A stretch of DNA of 64,000 nucleotides, taken from NCBI RefSeq assembly GCF_000003815.2, contig NC_049981.1:26993785-27057784 (forward strand), given 5' to 3'. This stretch comes from Branchiostoma floridae (Eukaryota; Chordata; Leptocardii; Amphioxiformes; Branchiostomatidae). The position numbers and the translations under genes were made by a program. Positions within the stretch are counted from its first letter, which is position 1. The number at the start of each line of letters is the position of its first letter. Under the pieces are notes generated by a model. That model was not told the origin of the DNA. It did not search any database and saw only the letters and a list, made by a program, of their open reading frames with translations. Below are positions 48,001 through 61,261 of this stretch, piece by piece.

Positions 48001-49979
48001 AACCTTTGCAGAGTTCACATCCCACACTCCAGAGATGTCTGGCATATTTGGTGCTTGACAGCTCAGATAGTTGATTGGAGTTGCTGAATTTAGGCGCGGC
48101 TATTACTCATGTGAAATGATGCCTTTGACACGATGGGGATTGTTCAGGGGCCAAGAGATGCCACCCATCACATATATCTGGAGGGGGAGGGGCACTACCC
48201 TGTGATTTATCATAGTGCCCTGGGATAGCTCTCATCCAAATTTGCTTACCCGAATTTTTCAACCCATTCATCAATCGGCAATATGTGGGATGGTACAATT
48301 AATCTTCCTCTTCTTGCAGAGAAGCTGTCCTGGTTTATAAGGGGACAATTTTAGAGTTGCCATATATGTGTCTTGTCAGGGGTGGCGTCCTCTGCTCAGG
48401 GCGCCAAAAACCTTCGCCTTTTTGCGAAATTAAGACGTTTCGTGTACTTCGAGAGCACTTATCATGGAAGCATATGGCACTTAGGGAAGCTAACATTGTT
48501 AATTTCCCTGTGGAATATCGACATGTCGCTGCTTTTCTGCCTCCTAACTAGAACGCGATGAAGGATGTGTTGTGCCGTTAATGTTTTGGAGCGGATCATG
48601 CCCGACTCTAGCACCCCAGTCTGGAAAAGCGGCCTGTTTTATGGCGGGGTGAGATTGATGCTGACATTTCAGGAAGGACAGCAGGAAAGTTTCCAGCAAA
48701 TGCCACGGAAGGGCTGTTGTCACCGGCTCCTTCTGCCACGCCACTTACCGGCGGTCGCTTTTGAAGTTGGCATTAGTTGCCAAACTGTGATTGATACCTG
48801 TCGAAGGATCATTAAAACAGGAGACAGGTTGATCCCCTGTGGTGCAGTAACCCAACCACCAGGGTTCAGGCCCTAAAGCAACTGCAAAAACACTGCCATA
48901 TCCCCCAGTCTGTCTGCCATTTGTCTTTCTGTCAGTTCAACTCTTGCTGATTCCACCTCTGCAGACCTGACATACAGTAGATATAAGGGGTAGATCTCAG
49001 AATAGCTCACAATTCCATTGCAGTTTATTGTTCAGCCAGGTGAATACATCTCAGCTTCACTGTGCGCCATTTTTCAGGTATATCACTGGATAGAAACTAC
49101 AAGAACAAAAGAATGCAATGTCCCTTCACCTAAACATTTCACATTTCAATACACCTCAGTCTTGTAGACCATTGTTCTAGTATGCTGTCTCTTTGTTCCA
49201 TGTCAGTAGAAATCAGCGCTTGTTCTATGTCCTACTATGCCCTTGAATTATAGATCACTTATTGTCTTAATGACCTTCCCTTCATCAAAGCAGAAAGTGG
49301 TCCTGTTCTTTATGTAAACCCAGAGCTTGGTATAGCCTGCTCATATTTTGCTCCCTTTGAAGAGGTGTTAAAGTCCCGATGGCGGAAAGTTTCCTCTTCC
49401 ACAGTTGAAGCAGTGCCCAAACTTTCTTGAATGCCAGTGTTAAGTGCTTTGCCATTTTCCCGCTTGCCTTTCTTTTTTTCTCGGGGATCCCAGACATCGG
49501 TTTCCACCGTGATTCATGGGGTTAGCCAGCAGAGTTCAACTGCGGAAGCGGTGCTGGTGCCTTTTGTCTCCGGCGCTAATTTAGTACAGCAGTTCATAGC
49601 TGTAATGAATTGAAATTTACAAGCTTCCTCTAGCAGTAGCAGGCAGATGCAATAAAATTGAAGAACTCTCTGAAAGCCCGTCTCTTCTTCTCACTTTTAA
49701 CGTTCTAATTGCTTTAGCAGAATTATTGGTCACACATGTACCTTAAACGTACTGAAGAATATCAGAGGGAGGATTGCTGCAAAACTTCAAAGGATTTGGG
49801 GCCTCTCCCTTCACTGAACATTTTGACACATTCATTTTGGGTTAACCATTTGAACTAATGACTTGGAGGTTAGCTACACTTATCAATCACTCTCCTCCCT
49901 GGCTGTCATTTGCCTGTAAAAGGAGCTGTCTGAAATTTATCTAGGGTGGGTGGCAATTTCTGTTCAGCACAATATTACA

Positions 49980-50210
49980 AGGTTATTTATAGTTCTTTTT
50001 GAGCCCGATTTTTTTGTCGCGCGCCATTAGTTCGCCAGCTCTTCAGAACACCGAGCTTGATTGTAATTTATAGAGCCTCAGCTGTAATAAGTTGAAACAG
50101 TTGCTCAGGCAGAATTATGTGGCGAACTTGTAAATCCTCAGCGCTGAAGTAATAACCGGCTGTAATTAAGCCCCAGAAAGACGGGCAACTTATTTATGCC
50201 TGGAAACATT
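49980..50210. promoter_or_regulatory. Candidate regulatory block
   Basis: GCGCGCCATTAGTTCGCC, GATTGTAATTTATAGAG, GGCTGTAATTAAGCCCC (nearly palindromic) and CTTATTTATGCC sit in a repeat-free 230-base stretch. Confidence 0.3.
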
Positions 50211-50479
50211 TGTCAAAGTCAGGGAAGATGGATGGAATGGCAAAGAGGAGAAATAAAAGGGGACAACATGGGGGTAACAACAACCTATTTCAGGAGGTAT
50301 TTCTGTGTCAGCTGCCAGCAGACGTAGAAAACAAACAGCGAAAGAGGAACATTTCCATATTATGTGATAACTTAACACAGGTCATAACATAATAAGGAGA
50401 ATTTTAAACAAATTTCATAATGAGCATATTTTGAGTTTTCCCAAACGTAAGCAAAGTAAGTACTTACTGGTTGTGTATG

Positions 50480-50535
50480 AAGAATTCTCTTATATCCTAT
50501 ATTCTATCAACCTGATGAAATTATTCTCGGAAGGT
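50480..50535. repeat. Dispersed repeat, copy B
   Basis: Collinear with 32601-32655: GAAGAATTCTCTTATATCC then TATTCTATCAACCTG. Confidence 0.55.
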
Positions 50536-52101
50536 TTTCCAAACCTTTTTCAAAAACAGTTTTTTTTAAAATGATGATATATGAAGGAAATCCAAATCTT
50601 GTTATCTTTATTCTTTAACTGTTCATAATTTTTTTACAGTTTTGTTGACCCTTTTCTGTCTTGTAGTGTGAAATGTTACAATACTTACATGTAGGTTGTC
50701 CATTTGTAAATGTAGAAAAGACATTATTAGCTGAAAAAGCTGAAAGTACCTTACTATAAAAGCTAGAGATGTCATAATAAAGATTGCTGTTTGTTTTGGA
50801 CTCTGCTCTGTGTGTGCTGTTCTTTGCTTACTGTTTGGTATTTCTTATTTGAAGGTTTGTGAGAAATCTCCCATATAGGCCAGGCAGCGTGCGCTGCCAC
50901 CCACGGTTTGAAAAAGGATCTGAGATGATACCTTGAACCACAGAGGATACGTCTTTAACTTCATTCCCGTAATCTCCACACTTACCCTGCTTTAGCGTTA
51001 TAATGCAGCATTAGAAGTCTTTTACGACTGACAGGCTGTTCCTTCTTGCCTAACCGTGTTAGCTTCAGTGGAAAATTCTCCTTGTTTCTATGGTTATGGG
51101 AAAGTGTGGGGAGAAACGCAGCAAGCTCTCGGGCTTGGGAAGCCCACCCTGCCCTTATATTAATCTTTCAGGATTAGAGGAGTAAGGAACCATGGCTGTA
51201 ATAGCATTAAGTTCACTGCATCCGACTTACACCTTAAGTGGGGAGAGTCGTGCTCGGAAACTCTACCTGTTATGTTTACAAAAGAACGCCGACTGGTTCT
51301 TGATCCTGCCGTGCTTTGAAAAACTCTCCCGCACATTTCATTAGACACCTAATCGAATTAGGAAGTGGCCCTTTTGATCCTTTGTTCGGGGGCTTTGTGA
51401 GACCCGAGATCAAATTGTAAGAACACAAAAGTCGGGTAAAGTTGGACAGATTGCCTGCAAAATGCGGGATATTACCCTGGGCACACTTCGTTTAGTTCAT
51501 TTGATATCTCTGCCTCCAGAGTAATTAATTTAGGTTGTGGGATATTAACTGGCACCTTCAGAGTCATTAGAAATGTGAGACTGCACCTTTTATTAAATGT
51601 CGGATATTATTCATTGCCTGCCTGAATTCACCTCTATGGGGAAATGCATAAAGCAGGTAATAATATACATCCTTGCCTCTTGATGCAGCTACCATGACGC
51701 CACTGCACAGTCATCAATGAGACTGCCACCTAGCACAATAGGAGTGAACTGCAGTCATGACATGACAGAGACTGTGGTATTGATGCACTGATTGTTACTT
51801 TCCCAAGTGTTAAAGACAGTGTTTTCCTTGGTGTTTAAACAAAATCAGCTCATGCAGATGCCAGTTGGATAAAACATAGACTGAACTACCATTGTTTTAT
51901 ACAGTATTTGACACTAGTCTTGTACTAATTTTTTGATAAAAGGAGTATTTATAGCTGTCATGTGGTCCCTTATCTTATGTAATATATCATGATTTAATGA
52001 TTTGGGCAAATATAGTGCAGATCAATATGTGTCAAACAAGGATGAAATATTGTGTAACACAAACAGTAGTAGAATATTCATAACAATGGGGATATTTATA
52101 C

Positions 52102-52313
52102 TACTGTAAATGCAGAAACTTTCGTGGTGGTTTAATGTTCGCTGTTTCCGTGGCGGCCGCTTCACCGCGAACTTAAAACCACCGCAAACATTTTTCCCTG
52201 GCATTAAGAGACTACATTGCATGGTGCTACCGCGAAATTCAAACCACTACGAAAAGTCCATTTTCCCGCTACCGCGAAATTAAAACTCCGCGAACTTAAA
52301 TGCATTTACAGTA
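52102..52313. mobile_element. MITE with TACTGTAAATGCA ends
   Basis: TACTGTAAATGCA (52102-52114) and TGCATTTACAGTA (52301-52313) are perfect 13-base terminal inverted repeats. The interior has repeated ACCGCGAA and GCGAACTTAAA segments in both orientations. A diverged relative lies at 62108-62341. Confidence 0.8.
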
Positions 52314-53719
52314 TATGACAATGAAATTACTGGGCAAATTGTAAAACAGCTTTTCAGGTATTATTTTAAACATGAAATGATGTTGGTCAGGTTTGATTGG
52401 GAACTTGACTTCAGCTTCAATGGCCCTTGTGAAACATGAAATAGCATGCAGAAATTCTGTCTCGAGAGACAATGGAGAAGGCTAACAGTCACCTGGCCTG
52501 CACATGATTTTTTAAAGGTAAATATCAGTACAACTTACACCCTACAAAATCTCTTCTACAGAATGATAGAACTGCTCTCTCTTGTCTTTAACATATCTCC
52601 TTAATGCCTACAACACACATCCCAAAACCAATATTACCTCAGATCGTTATCGGAGCAGACAACGCACAGTTTAGACAGGAACATTTTTCTTCAGATGCCC
52701 TTAAAACATTTTCAGAATGTCTTCCACCCTCGCAGGTAGGGCACAGTTTTTTTATTTGACTATTACCTGCAGAAGCCATTTTTTGCTCCCGCATCTCGGC
52801 ATGGATCTTGCCCAAACAGATTCCCTATCTCGAACCCCCATCATTTGTCACGACTCACCCCCGTCGCTCCCCGAAGCCCCGTCTCTCCACGCTAACTTCT
52901 ATATTGTCATGTTTAGGTCGTTATTGATTGAAGCGGCTTTACGCGACTTACAACTAAACACGTTCTGATCATCCTGCTTTATCTCTTTTCCCAGGGTACC
53001 CATCATTCTCTCCCCATGACATTGGATTGCAAGATACGTTGATATGCCCATTTTTCATACTTTAAACAATAACATTCCAGCTACAATATCACTCCGTCAT
53101 AGCTTATCCGCATAGCTTTGTGTCTCATATGAGCTCGCTACAATAATGCGTAATCTTCATCCTCGGCTACGGAAATAAATTACGCCAAAGTGTAATATTA
53201 ACAGTCTATCCTTATCGGGCATTGGTTGCGCGGGATCAGAAAAGAAATTTGTTGTCAGGCTACAAATGAAATTTGCGCCCACGAGAACCCATTTCCCCGG
53301 AAACTTCCTGACACCACCATTTCTCTTCATTTCTCTCCGTTGTTTTAACTTCGCACACCCTTGACAGTTGTATTGTTAATAAAACTATAGCTATCCCCAG
53401 CGGGACGTGCATTCCCGCCATTATCTCCACTTGGTGCATTGTATATCGGAGATTCGCAGCACCGCTACAAATAGGCAACATGTTTTTCTTTATTACGGCA
53501 TCCTGGCTTAGACTCAAAAAGCGTCATATATCAGCTGAATATGACAACGAGGATTTAGGCGTCTTTGTTTGCTAATGTTGCTGTAACTTAACACTCCGTA
53601 CAGCTTGCATATTAATTAATCCCGGTAATCTAGCAACTTAGGTGAATTTCTGAACCGTTGCAGAAGTTACCCTGTTGTGGGGATAAGAAAAATCATTATG
53701 TACTGTCTGTTAAACATGA

Positions 53720-53745
53720 TCCTAATGCAAATTAATATCCTGATT
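53720..53745. promoter_or_regulatory. Octamer plus homeodomain site
   Basis: ATGCAAATTAAT at 53727-53738 is a perfect POU octamer (ATGCAAAT) overlapping a TAAT core. Intron 4 context makes it a possible enhancer piece. A single motif is weak evidence. Confidence 0.25.
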
Positions 53746-55075
53746 ACTATAGGTTATTGGATTGTTTTACCACATCTGCAATATCTATTGATGTATTTTA
53801 TCCTATTGAAAGCAGTATTTTTACACTTATAAATTCAACAGATATTGTTTTATGTATAATTTCTTTTATAAAGTTGTCATGTGTTCAGTTTGTATCTTAC
53901 ATTGATGGGGAATACTTAATTAGTTATAATACTCAGCCACCCGAGTTACGGCATTCAATATGTAAAAACCAATGTCTGTCCTGAACTTGATTTAGGTAAA
54001 TGTGCATCCTTAGTATATCCAGATTACACAGATCTGTACGTCTATCTAGAAGGTTTGTTGGCAGGTTATAGCGATGGTTTGACCCATTGAAATCAAATGG
54101 AGGTTTTAAATGAGCATTCCACTCCAGAAGTGGGTATTATATGATTCCTTAGGGAATTAAAGTTATGCTTGAATCAAGTTTGTCCCGTTGAAGTAATCTC
54201 AAGTTGAAACCTAAACACAGGGTGAACATTGTAGCAGCCAAGTTCTTGAATTCACTTGAGGACCCTTCCAATTGTACACTGTTGGAGAGGATGTGACTTT
54301 GACCATGGGAACAGATACCGTTTGTTACTGGTCTAAGTTTCTATATTATAATGTTTGAGGATTACAAGTAGACTAAATGTATCAGCATAATTTTCATCAG
54401 AATTGCCAGCCAACAAGTTGCTATTGCTATTGTGGGTCATTTTGTAGAATCATTCTGTCAGTCTATAGTAATTTGTCCATAGATAGCAGAATGGTCCATA
54501 AAAAAATGACCAAATCTCTGTATTCCAAGGGTTGCTAGTAATCAAAGTTTTTTCGTGTACCTTCCTAAATGTCTGATAGTCACTCAACTGCTGTCATTAG
54601 CTTAGCGACCTATTAATTAATATAACCAGTTAGCGAGAAAATGTCTGATGTCTCTCACACAAGCAGTTTTGGTGTCTCCATTTTACATTTACTTACTTTA
54701 ATCGTCTTATGCTTAAGTGCCCAATTTTCACTATCCCAAGATGACATAGTATTCAAATTTTTTATTTTTTTTGTGTCTCATTAATTTGTGATAGTCACTT
54801 GACTGCTTTGTCAAGCTTATCTCAACTACCATTAGCGAGAAAGTGTAGCGGAAGTCGGTTATGCTGCCAAAATCATATACGGCGTAGTACATTAGAAGCG
54901 GGTCCATATGGGGGTACTTAGATTTAGAATGAGTTATATGTATATTTGAAAAGACAAATGAGGTAACTTTGCGAAAAGTGGGGTGTATTTGTATAGAAAA
55001 AATATTATCTATCAGAAAATAACCCTCGTTTCAGGAGTGGAATGCCCTTTAACCTCCTGTCTGCTGCCTAACCCT

Positions 55076-55195
55076 TAGCCTGATTAAATCTTGCTTATAG
55101 CAGCCCACCCAACATCCGCCAGCCCCCTAGCGTATATAGGAGGGGCCAGTTACAGCCCTGGACAGCGGAGTTTGCGTTACACAGACTACCTAACC
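55076..55195. repeat. Dispersed repeat, copy B
   Basis: Collinear with 24524-24630: TAGCCTGATTAAATCTTGCT, CCAACATCCG, GGCCAGTTACAGCCCTGGA and CGTTACACAGACTA. Confidence 0.6.
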
Positions 55196-56693
55196 CTGTA
55201 TACCAATGCAAAGCTTGTGCCTTCAAAGGCTTCTTTTATTATCAATTGTGAGGTTAAAAAAGAATGTCGCCCATTTCTAAAAAAAAAAAGAATTGCACTT
55301 AAACCTTTGTTTTACCAGTCTTTAAAAATCTGACAAATAAATGTAGTGCAAAATTTGTGGTATGGTAATTGTTACTTCAATCCTCAAGCACCAAGTTTAG
55401 ACTAAGAGGCAGAAGCTGTTAGTAACTTCTGGAAGTCATCCCAAGCCCCATTTACACCATCATGGGAAACCCCTTCATAAATCACTCCATCATATTTACG
55501 ACCAAACCAATCACTCTTCCCCGTAACTTGAAGTTCAAAGGCACCTCCCTGCCTGATTATTGTGCTATTCCAGAACCTGGAACTATTGAAACAAGCAAGG
55601 TCGGAACGCTGTTGAAATTACCATCTGGTAGGTCGTGGGTTTGGCATCGGACCACTACATGGGGTCTGGTGGCTTCCGTTCCTGTTTCACCTCCCAAACA
55701 TCTTTCCCAGAAATAAAGTTGATCTTGGCAAGCATTTATGCTCGTATTTCTGCGTCCTATAAAATTAACTGTCAATCTGATACTCATTACTGTGATACAG
55801 TTTAGATTTACAGCTGGATCCTTCAAATATGTATTTCTCATTTTAGATAAAACACTGAACTAAGATTTCTGACTGACAGACTGTTTTGATATAGCCTGAG
55901 TATCAGCCTGGTTAGTTTACTGGGGGTCCCATACTCACCCTCACCAATATACTAGTAGTTAGTTTTGAAATATATGTAGAAATGGAAGGTACAATTTTTT
56001 CTACAATGATGTTGCCCCAGTTATGCTCATAACTTTGCTTAGATTGGCAAGCATTGGGCAGAAAGGAAATCAGAATGCCTGAAAAGTTATGGAATTAAAA
56101 AGTGCTATATGATGATGATACATGTATGTATTGTTTTCTTTCAATATAGACTTGTTAAACTTAAATGTCATGCGCTTTTCTTGTGTTTCCTTGTTTCCAG
56201 TTTTATATCATTAGCCGTGGTTGGTCTCTTCATACAATGATGTAAAAAAAAGCTGTGAGAAAAACATCGCATATATGTATAGGACCAAGTTTGACATCAG
56301 GTTGTTAGCTGGCATACTAAGGACTGGCGACTTACTGGTACACTTGAGTGATAACCTGTAAGCCGACCATTCATATCTGACAAAACTATGAGCTTTTGTT
56401 GGGAACGCTGTGACCTTTGGGATGAAGATTCACTCACCGCTGTTGCGTGAGGATGCAACGGCCTGCGAGGGCAGACGCCATACGCTTTCACTTTCCCAGG
56501 GATTTGCTGCGAGATGGAGAAAAATGATCTCATTACTCCAACTTTCATTGAATTTGTTGAGCCAAAGGAGTAATCCCCCAAAATCCTACAAATTTTCCTC
56601 TACTTCTGTCAGCTTCAAATTGGAATAATTTGTTTGCGCCAGCAGCGCTCTGTCCCCTGATTTACCGTTTCCCTTTATGTCTGTCATCCACAG

Positions 56694-56820
56694 GTCTCTG
56701 GACGGTTTGTCATCATTCCCGGAGCTGGAGGAACTGATCGTGGACAACAATGAGCTCGACGACGGCGTCGTATTTCCGCGGTTACCAACGCTTCACACGC
56801 TAATGATCAACAAAAATAGA
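56694..56820 (+). CDS. LRMDA: LRMDA exon 5, LRRs 2 and 3
   Basis: After one base completing the split Arg codon, this exon encodes 42 residues from SLDGLSSFPELEELIVDNN to LHTLMINKNR. Two repeats are visible, ELEELIVDNNEL and LHTLMINKNR, the SDS22-like pattern with Asn at the conserved turn. The acceptor is a pyrimidine-rich run ending CATCCACAG at 56693. At the 3' end there is no usable GT donor. Instead the exon stops at AGA (Arg), directly before ATATCCTTT, the U12-type AT-AC 5' splice site. Ending here places Arg directly before ITDLE, as in the family. Reading on to the nearest GT (56832) and joining to an AG acceptor creates a stop codon, so the AT-AC reading is the only one that keeps the frame. 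Confidence 0.92.
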
Positions 56821-56929
56821 ATATCCTTTCTTCGTCAAGCAGCAGCAACCCTGACAGAGCCAATGAGTTGTGCAAAGGGGGTAAATTATGGACATCTGTC
56901 ACAGTCAAGGGCGATTTCCCCCGCTTCGC

Positions 56930-57300
56930 TCGGGATGTCGTGAAAGATTTCCCTGAGAGGCATTAATTGTGGCCGTCTAATTATTTAATTAATTAGGGAA
57001 TCTGCAGTCGTGGCAAGATGGATAGCGGAGCAGAGGGGTCCGTCCCGTTTTGGCAGGACTGTTGATGGATGTTGGAGGGGGAAATAAGCTGGTACAGGTG
57101 GTAGCGTGAAGTTGAGGAGATAGGACAGTAACCAGGTCTCGGGAGACAGGCCTAATGCACCTGCCTGAATATTCATGAAGATGTGTGCCGTTGGCAACAC
57201 AATTAATCATGTGGAAATGGGGGAATGAATCATTTATTTTTGTGGGTCCCTAACAGGCTCCCCCCGTTATGAAGCTGTCATATTTGTGCTGCCATGAAGC
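56930..57300. promoter_or_regulatory. Candidate regulatory block in the U12 intron
   Basis: Starting about 110 bases inside intron 5: CATTAATTGTGG, CTAATTATTTAATTAATTAG, then GAATATTCATGAAG, ACAATTAATCATG, GAATGAATCATTTATTTTTG and TATGAAGCTGTCA. Repeat-free and dense in homeodomain cores. Candidate enhancer. Confidence 0.4.
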
Positions 57301-58110
57301 AGATGGATGAGGTTGGCGGGGGAGCATGGGCAGGGCAGGAGGCTAGGCTAGGGGGTTTGTGCCACACTGTTGTGCCAAAATTACGTAAAGCTCTCTTGGC
57401 TATGTTTTCCTGTCATTTATGACAGGATACTTCAAGAGGCCTTGATGTTAACAAATTTGGGGTTGTGACAAGGTTTTTTGGTTGACGAAAACATGATTTT
57501 GAAGAGGACCTTTAAATTCAGACCAATAAATTCTTTTGTAGATTCCTAACAGGTTTAAATTTCCTTGACAAGCACCAAGCACTAACAAGACCAGGCCAAT
57601 GAAATTATGTATTTTTTTATATAACCGTTCCAGATACCAAATTCGGAAATTAGAATTAGAATTGGAGTCAGTATACAATGTAGGTGTTCGTGACTTTTAC
57701 CTTTGCTAATTACCTACTCTTTAAGTGGCCTTTCTAGTTTTATTTACCAAGAACATTTGTTGTGGCGTTTGCATGTACATTATGTTTTGGCAATATACAA
57801 GTTACTCAAGAACCTATATGGAAGGATTATCCTGAAATGTGTCTAGGTCTTGACCTATCAAAAGAATGATTAGATTTTGGGCCCCCTGGTGGCCTTTCTA
57901 GGTACAGCAGCAGAAGTATCTTGTTTCTATATGTGTAGCTTGGTGAACCTCTTATTGATGTGTTATCAAACTGCTACATGCAGATTACTGTGGACATCAG
58001 TTTGTTTCATCACAAAGCCACATGGAGAGCCTTGCCACAGCTGCCAGTTTGCAAGAGACTAGTTGGAGATCACTTAGCGACACTTGCAGTGAACATGAAG
58101 GATGGGGTCT

Positions 58111-58165
58111 TTGGCAGGGAGAGTTAGCTCAGTGACAGAGCATCTTTTTGTCCTCAGGCATTCAT
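58111..58165 (+). repeat. tRNA-like relic (A box)
   Basis: GAGAGTTAGCTCAGTGACAG then AGCATC matches the tRNA D-arm/A-box region very well. The expected anticodon and T-arm do not follow, so it is a SINE or tRNA relic. Confidence 0.4.
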
Positions 58166-59039
58166 CTTCTTCATCGAAGTGCCTGACTGCTGACTGCGAC
58201 TTCTTTCCATGCAGAACTTATATATCTGTGATTAGATCACACTTTTTTGACAAAGACAGAAGATGCTGTTTCAGAAAATTAACTGGAAAGCTAACATTTG
58301 ATAGCAAATGCAGTATATTTCTTCTTTCTCTTTTTGAAAGGTATTGAAAGTGTTGTCCCAAATTTGCTCGAATGTGTGCGTATATCAATGCAGTTTTTTT
58401 TTTCAGGAATCATGAATTTTACAGAAAGTACTCTTTTCTGTATTGATTATTGGGTAAAGTCCAAATGCATTGGACATCTGAGACGGTAGAGGGCGCATAA
58501 GGTCTTCCAGATTTTGGCCTCTTTTCTAGACATGTGTGTTGGGTACTTTGACGTTTGTTGCCTGAAACTCCTCCAGTCAGAGCATTGATAACGTCTGTTG
58601 GGTTATCTGATCGCTAAACTGCAGTCCCCTCAAGCAGTGTCCAAGCTAGGAGTCAAAAATTAGGATCCACGATCTTTTGGGTTTGCCACCCATTGACCAA
58701 CAACCAATCACGCCACAGGAATTCTGACGTGATCTAATCGCTAATTTGACAATATAAACATGTCACCCATTTTCAATCATTTAAGAATGGCTCGGTCAAA
58801 CAAAAGTTGCAAAAATTTTTCCAAGGCAAGGGGGGTTAGCCCAAGCCTTCCCAAGGGTGAGAAAAAACAGGAAAGTTATTATATGGTACTGTATTTCCCT
58901 TTTTCCTGTACCGACTGCATTATTATGTCGAAAGTGTTGTCTCTCTTTAAGTTGATAACTCTTTGTGTTCACACATTTTGGCATTATAGCAAAGTGTTCA
59001 ATTAAGTCCTGGATTATGTTTTAAGTAATTTTTCCAAGA

Positions 59040-59570
59040 AAGAATGATTATGGTGCCTTGCGGGAAGACGTGACGAACTGTTCATTCTCCTGAAAAGATA
59101 CGTGCGCAGCTTCCAGCAGAAAATGAAATATTTCCCATTGATTTTCCATACCCGAGCCAATTCCCTCGGCACCGGCATATTGTAGTTCCTTAGTCAGATA
59201 AATGATGTGCTACTTTTTAACGGATTAGACAGATCTTGGCGAGGTATCCAAATGTCCCCGAGCTAAACCCTCATACGAAGGAAACAAATATTTTGCACCT
59301 CTCCTTTTCAAATTTGTCAAGCTTCCCGGTATTCCCGTGGTACTTGGAGAGTGAAATTATTATGAGTCTTTGACAATGAAAAACGAGGTGTGCCATACGC
59401 GGAAGTGACAAGTTGCCTGGAGTGCTTCTGTTGTTGCGTTGGTTCCTCGGCTAATTGACGATGCCAGCAGCCTGATTGCTAATTTTGAGAGTGTACCTGA
59501 GACTTGTGCAGGGTGGATTAGTGCTTGATTGACAGGTGGGATTGGCGGGTAGACAGATGGGCCCCAGTCC
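59040..59570. promoter_or_regulatory. Candidate regulatory block with PBX/MEIS site
   Basis: TGATTGACAG at 59526-59535 is an exact PBX:MEIS composite site. The preceding 450 bases are repeat-free with GAATGATTATGG and CAGATAAATGATG. Inference. Confidence 0.3.
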
Positions 59571-61261
59571 GAGAAAACCTCGTCACTCATAATACTAAAA
59601 TATGGGACTAGAGAAAGTTTTCAAACTTGGACAGAAACCAGAAATTAGCAAACAAGTCTCCACCAAGCCAGCTTCAGCCTTATCTTCAAGTCGATACATC
59701 AGATCATGAATATAACCTCCTTGATCAGATCAACAAATATAGAACCTTCACTCAGGTAATGAATGCAATTAAGTATCAAGGATTTGTATACAATTGTACA
59801 AGCAGTGTACACAGTACACAGAGAACAGATGGGTATAGTCTTAATCAGAGACTCTCAAGTTTTATATGTCTAATTAAAGCAGACTTTGGAACTGTTTGGA
59901 GGGTCCCAATTGTAATTCATAAGACTGAATGATTCAATGAGGATATGTGCCATCGTAGTTGCTATGCTATATTTAACTCACATTATTGCATGTCATGCAG
60001 ATGTGATAAAGTTCATGATTATGTTTGTACCTGGATGATAAGAGAAAACATATCAGGTAGGCTAGACGTTCAGCTATGAATCAAACCCAAACAATATATC
60101 AATGCGGTTGCTGTGCAATTTGGTATCAAGTCAACTTTGCTGATAAATTTGACTAAAACATGCATTAAGTTTATGAAATCTAAAGTGAAAAGTCATATCA
60201 TGGAAAACACTGAAATAACTGATTTTTCTAATTGATGATGGAAATTGAATAATTTGACTTGCATAATTTGCATGTCATTGTGCTCATCCTTGAATATCAT
60301 GGAAATTCATGTTTCTTTTGTTTTGTTATGTCCTTGTAGTATTCATACAAAATTGTCCATGCAGTTTCAGAGCAAGCTGCTAGGGGGCCCAAACCTTCAC
60401 CACTTTTTCATTATATCAATAGCTATCTACCACAAAAAAAAAACTGTAACATGTCCAGAATAAAATATACAAAAACCATAAGTTCTGCTTCAGTACCAAG
60501 GTCATATACCAGGAGGCCCAAAATCGAACTCGACCTTAACCTTCATCTTCCCAACCCCTATCCACATACCTAAAAATGTAATATCCTTACAATCCAGTGG
60601 TTCTGAAGTTATACTGACTGCAAATATCTGAAAACACAAGTACACAGACAGAATGACTCACTCATGGACTCACCCAAAACAGTACCTCCATATTCCATGG
60701 AGGTAACATTTCGTCACTCCCTTTGGCAGTTTGGTGTGATGAAAAAATTACACGTCAAGTCTTGGAGCGACATCCAGATGCTGCCCGAGTACTTGTTGGT
60801 GTATCTGATTTTTCCTCGTAAACGTCAGGAGGATATACCACCCATGCACCTTGCTGCAACCCCAAGGGCATCTCTGGTGGAGACAACTAACCCCTAATCC
60901 GTTTATCCAAGTTGTAAAACACTAATGCTGCTATTGTAGCCTCCATGGGAAGTCGTTCGGTCTCCCTGTGACCAGTCAGCGGCACTGCTTTGAGGAAGGT
61001 ATAATGTGGCAATAAAACACATATTGGCCATCACTGGCGCGTAAAGCTGATGTTGTTTCAACATGTCCTGACTCCTTGGATCTACCGGTGTGGTTGTAAA
61101 TACTGGAGGCGGCCACAGATCGCAAGTTCTGACCTTGTATTGACGCAGTCTACCTAGTCAGTTGATAAAGTTTGGCTATGGTTGTAGAGTTGAACCCCAC
61201 TGTTATACTATTATAAGCTACTACCCCATTTCTTTTTCTTGGAGTTTGGTATCCCTATGTA

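Larger units (their letters stand above)
21898..56693 (+). other. Giant intron 4 (34.8 kb)
   Basis: This U2-type intron (GTAGGT to CACAG) holds both assembly gaps, SINEs, foldback elements and a 1.2-kb element with subterminal repeats. Between these lie several repeat-poor blocks with homeodomain, MEIS-like and Hox/Cdx-like motifs (listed separately). No internal exon is needed, since exons 4 and 5 join in frame with matching phase. Open frames inside it are short, lack recognisable domains and lack codon bias, so I treat them as chance. Confidence 0.85.

Noticed and set aside
56821-56840. Use of GT at 56832 as a normal donor for exon 5
   Set aside because: Joining to the CCCCAG acceptor at 61502 shifts the frame and gives a stop within exon 6, and it breaks the conserved NKNR-ITDL junction.
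58111-58165. Functional tRNA gene
   Set aside because: The D-arm region is good but no T-arm with a B box follows at the right distance.
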